Positions 41,275-50,523 of a stretch of 64,000 nucleotides of DNA are shown in pieces. The notes beneath the pieces were generated by a model. That model did not search any database. It was not told the origin of the DNA and saw only the letters and a list, made by a program, of their open reading frames with translations. The translations under genes were made by a program, and so were the position numbers. Source of the DNA: Porphyra umbilicalis (lineage: Eukaryota > Rhodophyta > Bangiophyceae > Bangiales > Bangiaceae); NCBI GenBank assembly GCA_002049455.2, contig KV918982.1:1-64000 (forward strand). Direction: 5' to 3'. The stretch's first letter is position 1, and each line of letters begins with the position of its first letter.

Positions 41275-43817
41275 CTACCAATCCCCCGCAGCGCCCCCCA
41301 CCACGGGCGCGCGTTGCCGCTCCCGCCACTGCCGCCGCAGCCCGTCGGCCACCGCGCGCACGGCGACCGCCTCCACGGCGGGCTCCCCCCCCGCCTCGGC
41401 GACCGCCGCGTCGTGCGCGTCGAGCCCCGCGGCCACGTCCGCCCACGCCCCGTCGTCACCCGGCAGGGCCGCGCCGCCGCCGTCGCCGCCCCCCCCCCAC
41501 CCCCCGCGAGCAGCTGCCGCGCGTACGCGGCGCCGTCGCCCGCCCGCAGCCGCCGCGCCGGGATGAGCAGCTGCGCGGGCCGGGTCGCCCCCCCCCCCCC
41601 GCGGGCGCGCGGACGAGCAAACACCGCGCCGCCGCCGACGGCGGGAGGCCGTCGAGCGCCGCCACAAGGTCCGCCGCGGCGCCCCCACCAGCCGCCACCG
41701 CCGCCACGTCGGGCACCGCCACGGCGGCGCGGACCGCCGCAAACGCCGACGAGGGGGCGGTGATGCCCCCAAGACCCCTGCCGCCACCGCCGCCGGCGCC
41801 GTCGAGCGCATCGACCGCCGCGACCTCGTCAACGGCGGCGGCGAGCGCGGCCGCGTCGGCGGCGACCACGGCGCGCGCGGCGGGCCGCAGCGGCCCCGCC
41901 ACGCAGCTCACGTGGAGCGCCCAACTGCCGAGCACCGCCCCCGCCAGCCGCGCGACGGCGGCGGCGAGGGCGGGCGACCGCGCGACGCGCACAACGACGC
42001 CGTCGTGAAAGACGCGGAGGCGGCGCGCCACGTCTGCAACGTAGGGGGACTCGCGGAGCGGCCGCCCGTCGTCGGCACCCCCGCCGCCGCCGCCGAGCCC
42101 CGCGTCGGCGCCGTGCGCCCACGGCTCGTCGTGCACGTCGGCGGTGACGCCCGCGATGCTCGGCGTGACGCGCGCAAAGAGGCGGTCGAGCAGCGCCGCC
42201 GCCAGCGCCCGCATACCCCCCGCTTCGGCGGCGAGGGCGGGCGCGAGGCGACTGGCGGCGCCCGCCGCGGCGGCGGGGCCCCGCTCGACGCGCCCGAGGC
42301 CCCGCTCCGCCGCCGTCGCGACCGTGACGAGCGCGTTGTACAGGGGCGCCATGCGCCACCCGCTCAGCGCGCTGACGGGGAGCACCTCCTCCGCCGCACC
42401 GCCGGTCGCACCACCCCCCCCACCCCCACCCGCGCCGGCGGCGGGGGCGCCCATCGACGCGCTCACCGCCGCCGTCGCTTCGGCGCGGGCGGTAAACAGG
42501 CGGAGCGCGCGGAGGACGTTGGCCACGGCCGTCGAGCGGAGGGCCTCCCCGCCCTCCCACGCGGTGGATAGCTCGGCGGCGAGCACCCCGACAAACGCTG
42601 CCGCGTCGGCCTCGTCTGGCAAGCGCCCGCCGCCGCCGTCGCGGCGGCGCGCGGCGACGCCGGCGGCGGCGCCGCCCGTGCCGCCCGCGCCGCCACCCAC
42701 GCCGCCCGTGCCACCACCGACCGGCGGGCGCTCGTCATCGTCAAACAGCCCCCGCAGCGGCGCCGTCACCCGCTCGAGCGACGTTGCCACGTGGCGCTCC
42801 CCCACCGCCCGCACGGCGGCGGTGAGGCGCGCCACAACCGCGGGGCGCGCGGGGAGGGCGGCGGCGGCGGCGGCAGCGGCGGCCGCCGCCGCCGCCGTCG
42901 CCGCCGCCGTCGCCGCACCGTCCGCGCCCGCCGCCCCGCCGCCGCCGCCGCCCGCCGCCGCCAGCCCCGCGGCCGTCACGGGCACAAAGCGGGCGGTCGC
43001 CCCCCGCGCCGACGCGTCGATGCGGTCCGCCGCCGTCACCACCGCCGCCGCCAGCCGCGGGTAGTCGGCAACGAGCGTCGCGTAGCGCACCCCCCCCGCC
43101 GTCCGGGACGACGCCGACGCGAGCGTCGCGACGGCGCCCGCGAGGCGCGCCGCAATCGCGTCGACCATCAACACGGAGAGCGACGCGGCGGGTGGCGGCG
43201 GCGGCGGGGACGGCAACGACGCGCCCGCGCGGACGGGCGGCGGCGGCGCGAGCAACGACGCCAGCAGCGGCGCGTAGGTGGCTGCCCCCCCCCCCCCCGC
43301 GTCGTACGTCTTCATGAGCGTCACTTGGAGGAGGATGGCGGTCGACGCGAGCGCCGCCAACCGCTCCATCATCCCATCCACCGCCGCCCACACCTCGCGC
43401 GCGGTCGGCAGGAGCTGCTGGACGCCCCCCCCCCCCCCCCCGCCCCCCCCCCCACCCGCCGAAAAGGAGCGCACCGCCGCCGGCGGGGGCGTCAGCCCCC
43501 GCACGACCGCCGCCGACACGTCGGCAACGAGGCGCGACTGCTGCGCGGCGACCGCCGGTCGGAGTCCCCCGAGCGCGTGCCACCCCGACAGCGCCACCGC
43601 CGCCGCCGCGCCGTCGCGGCCGTCGAGCGCCGCCGCGAGCGTCGCCGTCAGCGTCGACCGCAGGGCCGCCCCCGCCGACCGGACGGCGGGCAAGTCGGGG
43701 CGGACGGCCGCGAGGCGGGTCAGCGCGGCGCCGTCGGCGCCGCCGAGCATAGCGTCGAGTTCGGCCACCGCGTCGGCGGCGGCGACCAGCTGATCCCCGC
43801 CCACACTGTCAGCGGCG

Positions 43818-43869
<52 letters not shown>

Positions 43870-44615
43870 TGCTGCCGCCGCCGCCGCCGCCGACGGCACC
43901 CCGCCCATGCGCCGCGCCGCTCCCCCCCCCCCCTCCACCCCCCCCCCCCCCACTGCCGGCGGCACCAGCCGCGCATCCACCAGCCGCTCGACGCCCCGGC
44001 GAAAGCGCACGACCAGCCGCAGCAGGTGCGCGGCCTCGTGGAGGTGCCCGAGCGTCGCCGCCGCGTCACGCAGCGGCGCGTGTGGGGCGGCGAGCCCCGC
44101 GCCCAACCCCGCCGACGCGGACGCGAGGGCGTCGACCCCCCCGCGAGCGTGGCGACCTCCCCCTCCAAGTCCCCCACCGCCGCCACTTCGGCGAGCAGCG
44201 CGTCCTTGCGCCGCACGACTTGCGCGCGGACGGTGGCGGAGAGGCGGGACGCGGCGGCTTCGGCGGCGGCGAGCGACGCGGGCACGGAGCCGTCGCGGAC
44301 GGCGGCGCCCACGTGGGCGGCGGGCGAAAAGTCGGGGGCGACAAAGGCGCGGAGCGCCGCGTCCGACTCGAGGTGGCGGAGGAGCGCGTCGAGGTCCCCA
44401 TCATCGTCGTCGGCGGCGGCGGCGGCGGCAGCGGCGGCGGCGGTGTGGTCGTCAGCCGCGACGGCGGGGGCGGCCGCCGCCGCGTCGGCCGCCCCGCCGC
44501 CGTCGCCGCCCGTGCGCGGCGACCGCGGGGTGGCGCCCCGGGCAGACGCCAACGCGGGGTAGCCGCCCGACGGGAACGGAGAAAGCGAGGGGGGTTGGTG
44601 CGCCGTCGACGCCAT
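41275..44615 (-). CDS. COG5: Conserved oligomeric Golgi complex subunit 5 (COG5)
   Basis: Starts MASTAHQPPS at 44,615. Features along the protein follow COG5: DLDALLRHLESDAALRAFV, FSPAAHVGAAV, VVRRKDALLAEVAAVGDLEG, then LGHLHEAAHLLRLVVRFRR, AVAELDAML, the VWAAVDGMMERLAALASTAI block preceding LMKTYD, and near the end CLLVRAPA followed by RPAQL. The C-terminus is ERQRAPVVGGAAGDW with the stop at 41,275. COG5 belongs to lobe B of the COG tether for retrograde intra-Golgi traffic. The protein needs changes of frame at G tracts near 44,135, 41,590 and 41,495, where one base more or less in a homopolymer restores the frame. An intron (acceptor GCTGACAG ending at 43,811) probably removes the GGC-repeat tract near 43,810-43,960. 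Sequence errors in homopolymers are the simplest explanation; a young pseudogene is the alternative. Confidence 0.82.
43812..43900. repeat. (GCC)n trinucleotide tract
   Basis: About 25 GCC/GCT units in a row, followed by C-runs, inside the probable COG5 intron. It is prone to length change. Confidence 0.8.
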
Positions 44616-44785
44616 AGCCGGCGCTGGGGGTCGGCGGGCGGCGCGGGGCAATGGGCGGGCGGCGCGGGGCAATGGGCGGGCGGGGAGTCCCGGCCGCGCC
44701 GCGCGGCGGCCGCGGTGGTCGGCGTGGCGGCGACAAGAGACGGTTTGGCAGTACGCACCAGTGTCAGGCCCGTTCGCAGTTACAG

Positions 44786-44960
44786 ACCGTGTGACGGTAT
44801 CATACCGTCGGTATGATACCGACGAAACGTTGATGTGATTGGCCGAACCCGTCACGTGACGAAAATAAAACAAAACAATATATATATATATACTGTACCG
44901 GTACAGACATACGCGGGATCCCCGCGTCTGTTTATACCGCGGTATACCGTCTGAGAACGG
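44786..44960. repeat. Palindrome-rich short element
   Basis: A dense cluster: a 27-bp palindrome at 44,795-44,821 (13-bp arms CGGTATCATACCG / CGGTATGATACCG), a (TA)n tract at about 44,878-44,891, CTGTACCGGTACAG at 44,893-44,906 and TATACCGCGGTATA at 44,933-44,946. The outer ends ACCGTgtgACGGTAT and ATACCGTctgagaACGGT are imperfect inverted repeats. Its AT content contrasts with the flanks. It lies about 170 bases upstream of the COG5 ATG, and could be a MITE, an LTR fragment or a promoter insertion. Confidence 0.5.
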
Positions 44961-45289
44961 TGAATTCCACGTCTTGTGTGTTTAAAGTTCCTCTGTTGCA
45001 AGAACTACAGGTTATTGTGCCCCGGGAAACATCTGGCCCCATCGATTAGGCCAGATTAACTAAGAAGTGCTTCACAGACGTTGCCCGGGCACATTCTCAT
45101 CACCTGGCCGGAAGCCACCTTTCCCCGGCCCAACCGCTCTATCTCTGAGTAAAATTCGGGAATAAGCTTAGAAGGAGGACTTCTCAGGTGGACTGGCGGC
45201 CGGCAAACACACCCCGCATCCGGCTCAACAACTATCCGTTTGCGGTCCCCGGCTTTTGAAAAAGATGCAACCTGCCTCCGCAGCATGCG

Positions 45290-46150
45290 CCGACCTGCCG
45301 CCACCCCGCCAGCCCCGACCACCCCGCCCCCACCGACCGGCGGCCACCCCGCCCCCACCGACCGGCGGCCACCCCGCCCCCACCGACCGGCGGCCACCCC
45401 GCCCCCACCGACCGGCGGCCACCCCGCCCCCACCGACCGGCCACCATCCCGTCCCCACCGACCGGCGGCCACCCCACCCCTGCGGACCGGCGGCCACCCC
45501 GCCCCCACCGACCGGCGGCCACCCCACCCCCACCGACCGGCGGCCACTCCGCCCCTACCGGCCTACTGCCACCCCGCCTTCACCGACGTGCTGCCATGTC
45601 GCCTGCCCCGACCTGGTGTCACCCCGCCGCGGCCGACCTGCGATTTCCTCGACCCCACCGACCTGCCGCCACCCCGCCATCGCCGACCTGTCGGGACGCC
45701 GCCTTTGCCTACCTGCCGCCGCCCCGCCCCCTCCGACCTGCCACCACCCCGCCAGCGCCGACCTGCCGCCACCCCGCCATCGCCGACCTGTGAGGACGCC
45801 GCCATTGCCTACCAGCCGCCGCCCCGCCCCCTCCGACTTACCACCTCCGGGCCATCGCCTGCCTGCCGTCACCACGCTCCCACCGACCTACCACCACCCC
45901 GCCATCATCAGCCTGAGGCCACCTCCCAATCGCCTGCCTGCCGCCACCCCGACGCTGTCGACCTGTCACCGCCCCGCCATCTCCAACCTGCCACCACCTC
46001 GCCCGCTCCGACCTGCCGCCACCCTGCCGTCGCCAACCTGCCGCCAACTCGCGATCGCGGATGTGCCGCCACCCCGTCTCGACAGAACTTTCGCCACCCC
46101 ACCGCTGCCGACCGACCTGCCACAACCCCACTGCCGCCGACCGGCCGCGA
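45290..46150 (+). repeat. 24-bp minisatellite
   Basis: A tandem 24-base unit CCACCGACCGGCGGCCACCC CGCC, nearly perfect from about 45,320 to 45,580, then degenerate (CCGACCTGCCGCCACCCCGCC) to about 46,150, so about 35 units in all. Because 24 is a multiple of three, all frames stay open (PPPTGGHPAPTD-type translations). There is no start, domain or neighbour supporting a protein. Confidence 0.85.
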
Positions 46151-46813
46151 CGACCTGGAACATTTTTTGTCCTCGGTGGTGGCGCGACGGCCGTTTATTG
46201 CACTCTCTCCTGTATGGGCCGACCACGGCGCAATCTGCGTTCAACCTCGGAGCCAGCTGGCCCTGTGTGGCGCCCAACACCGACGCCACTCGTCATCTGC
46301 GAGCACAACTACACGTCTTCTTCGTCGGTCACGGCTGTTTGAATAGCTTGTCCGCAGCGCTCTTCGACCCTCTAACGCACTCGTGTGCACTGGAATGTGG
46401 AGGGGAGCACCGGCGCGGCGCAGTTGACATACCCGTCGGGACCATTCGAACACGTTACCGGGTGCCATATTGCGTTCGTAGGAAAATAGCATATGCAGTC
46501 CAGTTACAAAATCTGCTCATTCTGTTTCTCCGATCCGTTCGTTGTACGCGCCTTTGCAGCGTCGCTTGTCCCCGTCTATTTGTTTTTGGCGAAGAGAGCC
46601 TTCTATTCCCTTTCTCTCTCTTTCTGGCCCAATCAAATTGATCCTCGCGATCAATGACCCAGCTGACAGTAAAATCTGAGGCCCTAACCCCCCGCACCTT
46701 AAACGTTCGAATGGTCGCCGCTCTCTCGAGTGGGAAGCCAACAAGAGCGCGCCAGACGCGCACGCGCCTGACGGCACACCGGCAGAGGGCGGTCATCACT
46801 GCCGTTAACGGCG
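46151..46813. other. No gene seen
   Basis: Lower-GC intergenic DNA between the minisatellite and the LTR element. Short open frames only. The last five bases, CGGCG, are the target duplication of the adjacent element. Confidence 0.5.
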
Positions 46814-47541
46814 TGTGACGGTCCGTCACATGGCCCCCACACTCCGGGATCCAGATTCCCCGGAAATATGCCCCACTAACGCATATTTCAAATTGTTCCG
46901 TTGGCGACCCACTTGTGCTCATCTCGTGGCTCACCAACCACAACCGCAATCCCAATACTTCCCTGGGATTCATAACCCCCTCGAGCGGGCCCCTACTTAA
47001 GGGCCTAATTTTGTGTAAACCCCACTTGGATTATCGACTTATGTTACTTTGTGCCCCTGACTCCGGGGCACCGCGAGGGTGTCACGTAGCACCCTTCCCC
47101 CCGCCTCTACTCAAGGCGGTATTCGAAGCTTCGGCAGTCCTCCGGGTCATGAGCCCAGTGGGCCCTGAGCGGGGGCTTTCCGTGGGTCCTTTGAGGGTGT
47201 CTGAGGAGGGTTTTCCGAGGGTCCTTTGAGGGAGTCTGGGGAGGGTTTTCCGAGGGTCCTTTGAGGGTGTCTTGGGAGGGTTTTCCGAGGGTCCGAGGGG
47301 AACGGACGGGATAAGAGGGTGAGGCGTGAGTGTCGCCTCGAGGCCTTCGACGCGGGCAAGTAAACTTCCGGTCACACAACTCGTGTTTGTCGCTCGGGGC
47401 GCCTTCCCCCGGTCGACGCCGTGCGTGTGTGCTCTTCGGGGTTTCCTTCCGGGGCGGGTATTCCCCGACAGGACTACCCGGCGACACGGTTTGGCTCGCC
47501 CTCCCCCCAACTGGGTGGGGTGGGCTGAGCGTGTTGTCACA
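46814..47541 (+). repeat. 5' LTR of element 1
   Basis: 728 bp, TG...CA ends. It opens with the palindrome TGTGACGGtCCGTCACA and closes with TTGTCACA. Inside, at about 47,160-47,300, lie three tandem copies of a 35-base unit (GGTCCTTTGAGGGtGTCTG...). Confidence 0.95.
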
Positions 47542-47681
47542 TTTGGTGGAGCAGCAGGGGAGGAAGGCAACTCAACCTTCCTCGGGGTGGTGGCGGTGCG
47601 CCAACCCGCCTCGGGGGGAACCTAGTTGGTCCTCCTCCCCTTGGTGCCTAGCGCTGCGGGCGGTGCCCCGCAACGCCAGGT

Positions 47682-49958
47682 TTGGCTGAGTCCGGCCGGG
47701 TCGATGGCCGATGGGGGGGGAATGGAGACCCCCCTGGTGTCGAGGTGCCTGGTGCCGGGGCGGATGAGATTACCCCCCCCGGAGGCGGATCGTCGGTTGA
47801 CGATCGCCACACCAGTGCCGGCACCACGGATGCGGGTGCCCGCGGGGCGCGGACTTTGTTCCAACCCTTGCCCCCGGGCCTCGATCCGACTGGGACTCGC
47901 CCCCCGGCAGGCGCCCCCTCGGGTAGTACTCACCCCGAGGCGGTCCTGTCGGGTGCTGGCACTCATTTCGGCGTAGGACAGCTGCCCGACGTTACCACGT
48001 GGGGCGGTGGGTCTGTGCCACCACCGGCACGGGAACCTGTGGGTGGGAGCTCTAGTCGTGCTCCCCCAGGTTCACGGAGTGCCAAGGGTGCCCCGGCGCT
48101 TGAGCACGGCGCCGGGACCCACGGTATCGGTCCCCCGGCCCTCGGGCCCGGTGGAAGATCCCCTCTCGGTGCTTGGGAGGGGGGGGCGATGCCAGGATCG
48201 GCACGGGAGCCTGCAGGCGGGAGCTCTAGTCGTGCTCCCCCAGGCTCACGGGGTGCCAGGGATGGCCCGGGTCTCGAGTGGCGAGACGCCGTGGCCGAGG
48301 TCGTTCGGTCCGAAGTTACCCGATCGCTAGTAACGATGTTGAGGGGCTCTACGCCCAGGCCCGCTGAGCGGCGGGGCCGAGCCCGACGCTCTGCTCGTCG
48401 GCGCCGACGCGACAACTCGTCGTCGTCGTCGACCACTGACGTCTCCCGCTCGGAAGGCGAGTCAGCAGTTGCGGCCCTACTTGGTGCATTCCGTGCTACC
48501 CCCCCGCCGTCGACGGTGAGGGAGGGCACTCGGGGTATTGACTCGAGGGCCCAACCGACTCCTGACTCGGCGGAGGGTGTGCAAGGCGGGGGAGCGGCGC
48601 GAGAGTTACCCCGGGGTATTGACCCGGGGTTCCCGACGCACTTCTCCTCCGCGACCGGTCCAGAGGCTGGGGGGTGGCCTACTCAAACCACCCCGACACC
48701 CCCAACTCGGGTGGTGCCGCCCAAGATTGTGGTGAACCACCCGTACTACCGGGTGATGTTCGATTGTGAGACCTACGCGCTAGACAACAAGTCGGTTGCC
48801 TACACGCGGCGCCAGGCCCGTACTCTGGCCCGGCGCAAGAAGGAGGTGGCTCAGTCCTTCGGGGTGAACGACGAGTGGGATGGTTCCCCCCCGGCCAAGG
48901 TCTTCCAGTTCTTGCGCAAGTTTGCCAAGGCCTGTGACGACAACAACCTCTCCGAAGGCGAAGCCTTCTACATCCTTCAAGACTTTACGAAGGAACCTCT
49001 CAAGTCAGAGGTGATGATGGTTACGCCAACTCGCCGGGCGGGTAACCCCGGCGAGGTCACTTCATACTTGGAGCTCATCAACTGGATGATTCGGCGTCAC
49101 GTCGACGAGGCCTCGGTGGCAACTCTAGTCGAGACCCTGAACGTCGCGGTCCAACGGGACGACGAGGACGAGTTGTCCTTCGCCGAGCGCCTCCGCCGCC
49201 TCAACACCGAGTGCGGGTTCATGTACGGGGAGGGCGCCCTCAAGGGGCGCTTTGTGGAAGGCGTCCACCGCGCGGCGCGCGCCACGGTGCGCGAGCGCAA
49301 CACCCCCGGCATGACTATGGTGGAGCTGGCTCGCGTCGCCCAGACTAAGGGCGACGAACACCGCTGGCTACGACTTGAGCAGCACAAGGAGCGGACCAAG
49401 GAGCGAGAAGCGCTCGCGGAGGAGGCCCGTCTCCGGCGGCAAGCTCGTGCGGCCGCCCTTCCCCGGATCACTGGGGGGACGCGGGGTTATCAACCGCGGG
49501 ACGCCCCTGTCCGGACCGTCGGGTCCGTGGGTGCCCCCACTCCGGGCCCCCGGTACGATGGGTCCCGACCCAAGACTCCGGGCGGCTCTACTCCCGGGGG
49601 CCACGACAACTCGCGCTACCGCTCCCGACCGAGGGATGGGCCTTCCCGACCCAACTCCCGGTCGGAAGAGTACCCTTGCTGGCAGTGTGGCAAGGTGGGC
49701 CATTGGGCCGAGGTGTGCCCCGACTTGGACGCACGCCTCCGCGACCGCTTGGCCATGGCCAGTCGGTGGTCCCCTCTCGGGACGTCCTCGGGCTCCCGCG
49801 ATACCCCGCGAGCGGGCCGGCGAGTAGCCGTTGCCACGCCCCACGAGGACTCCAGCTCAAGCGGCGAGGAGTCGACGCCGCTTGAGAAGGGGGAACCGCA
49901 GACCGAGCCCGAGTGCGGATCCACCACCACCTCTGAGTCCGAGGAGGGAAACGAGTAA
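47682..49958 (+). CDS. gag: gag-like ORF of LTR element 1
   Basis: Long ORF after the primer-binding region. The N-terminal half is Gly/Pro/Ser-rich. Residues about 355-590 are the structured capsid-like part (VVNHPYYRVMFDCETYALD, FLRKFAKACDDNNLSEGEAF, LINWMIRRHVDE). Near the C-terminus a single CCHC knuckle, CWQCGKVGHWAEVC, marks nucleocapsid. The family is Ty3/gypsy, fossil copy. Confidence 0.85.
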   Translation: MAESGRVDGRWGGNGDPPGVEVPGAGADEITPPGGGSSVDDRHTSAGTTDAGARGARTLFQPLPPGLDPTGTRPPAGAPSGSTHPEAVLSGAGTHFGVGQLPDVTTWGGGSVPPPAREPVGGSSSRAPPGSRSAKGAPALEHGAGTHGIGPPALGPGGRSPLGAWEGGAMPGSAREPAGGSSSRAPPGSRGARDGPGLEWRDAVAEVVRSEVTRSLVTMLRGSTPRPAERRGRARRSARRRRRDNSSSSSTTDVSRSEGESAVAALLGAFRATPPPSTVREGTRGIDSRAQPTPDSAEGVQGGGAARELPRGIDPGFPTHFSSATGPEAGGWPTQTTPTPPTRVVPPKIVVNHPYYRVMFDCETYALDNKSVAYTRRQARTLARRKKEVAQSFGVNDEWDGSPPAKVFQFLRKFAKACDDNNLSEGEAFYILQDFTKEPLKSEVMMVTPTRRAGNPGEVTSYLELINWMIRRHVDEASVATLVETLNVAVQRDDEDELSFAERLRRLNTECGFMYGEGALKGRFVEGVHRAARATVRERNTPGMTMVELARVAQTKGDEHRWLRLEQHKERTKEREALAEEARLRRQARAAALPRITGGTRGYQPRDAPVRTVGSVGAPTPGPRYDGSRPKTPGGSTPGGHDNSRYRSRPRDGPSRPNSRSEEYPCWQCGKVGHWAEVCPDLDARLRDRLAMASRWSPLGTSSGSRDTPRAGRRVAVATPHEDSSSSGEESTPLEKGEPQTEPECGSTTTSESEEGNE

Positions 49959-50017
49959 CCACCGGTGTTGGGCCCTCCCCGCGGCAACCGGTGGACCCAA
50001 CCCGGGACGTGGATAAG

Positions 50018-50520
50018 ATGCCAGTACGCATCCTATCCCGACCCAAGGGGATCCGCCCCCGGGACGCACCCCTCCCGAAGGGGGTACGCGGCCAGAATGT
50101 GGTGGCCATCCTGACGGGGTCCAACTACCAGGTGGCCAGTCGCGTCTGGCTGGACGCGGGGCGTGAGCTAGCCCTCCGCGTCATAGTCGACACGGGGTCG
50201 TGTGTCTCCCTAGTACGGGAAGCGCTACTCCCCCCGGAGATGGAGGTGGCGCCCTTAGACGCGGCGACCGCCCAGTTGCTTGACGTGAATGGGGGACTCC
50301 TCCCCATCACGGGCACCGTGACTCTCACGGTGCGAGTCGGCACTTACTCCACCCCAGTCACGTGTGGGGTAGTGCCGGGCATGTCGGTCCCCCTACTCCT
50401 AGGGACCAACTACACAGACTTCCATGTCCCCAACATCTGCGGGCCCAAGGGGTACATCCGGTTACTAAACGGATGTAGGGTCCCCATCCTCCGTCGGGGT
50501 AAGACGTTGTCGTATGCCCG
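50018..50520 (+). CDS. Aspartic protease region of LTR element 1
   Basis: Begins MPVRILSRPK and carries the retropepsin active site VDTGSC (about 50,188-50,205), with the later hydrophobic-G pattern VPLLLGT. It lies between gag and the reverse transcriptase, as usual for Ty3/gypsy. Confidence 0.8.
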
Positions 50521-50523
50521 GGC

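Noticed and set aside
44786-45060. Calling this a solo LTR of the 46.8-kb family
   Set aside because: Only the first nine bases agree; the rest does not resemble the LTR and no target duplication was found.
45240-46641. Proline-rich 368-461 aa proteins
   Set aside because: They are translations of the 24-bp minisatellite, which keeps every frame open.
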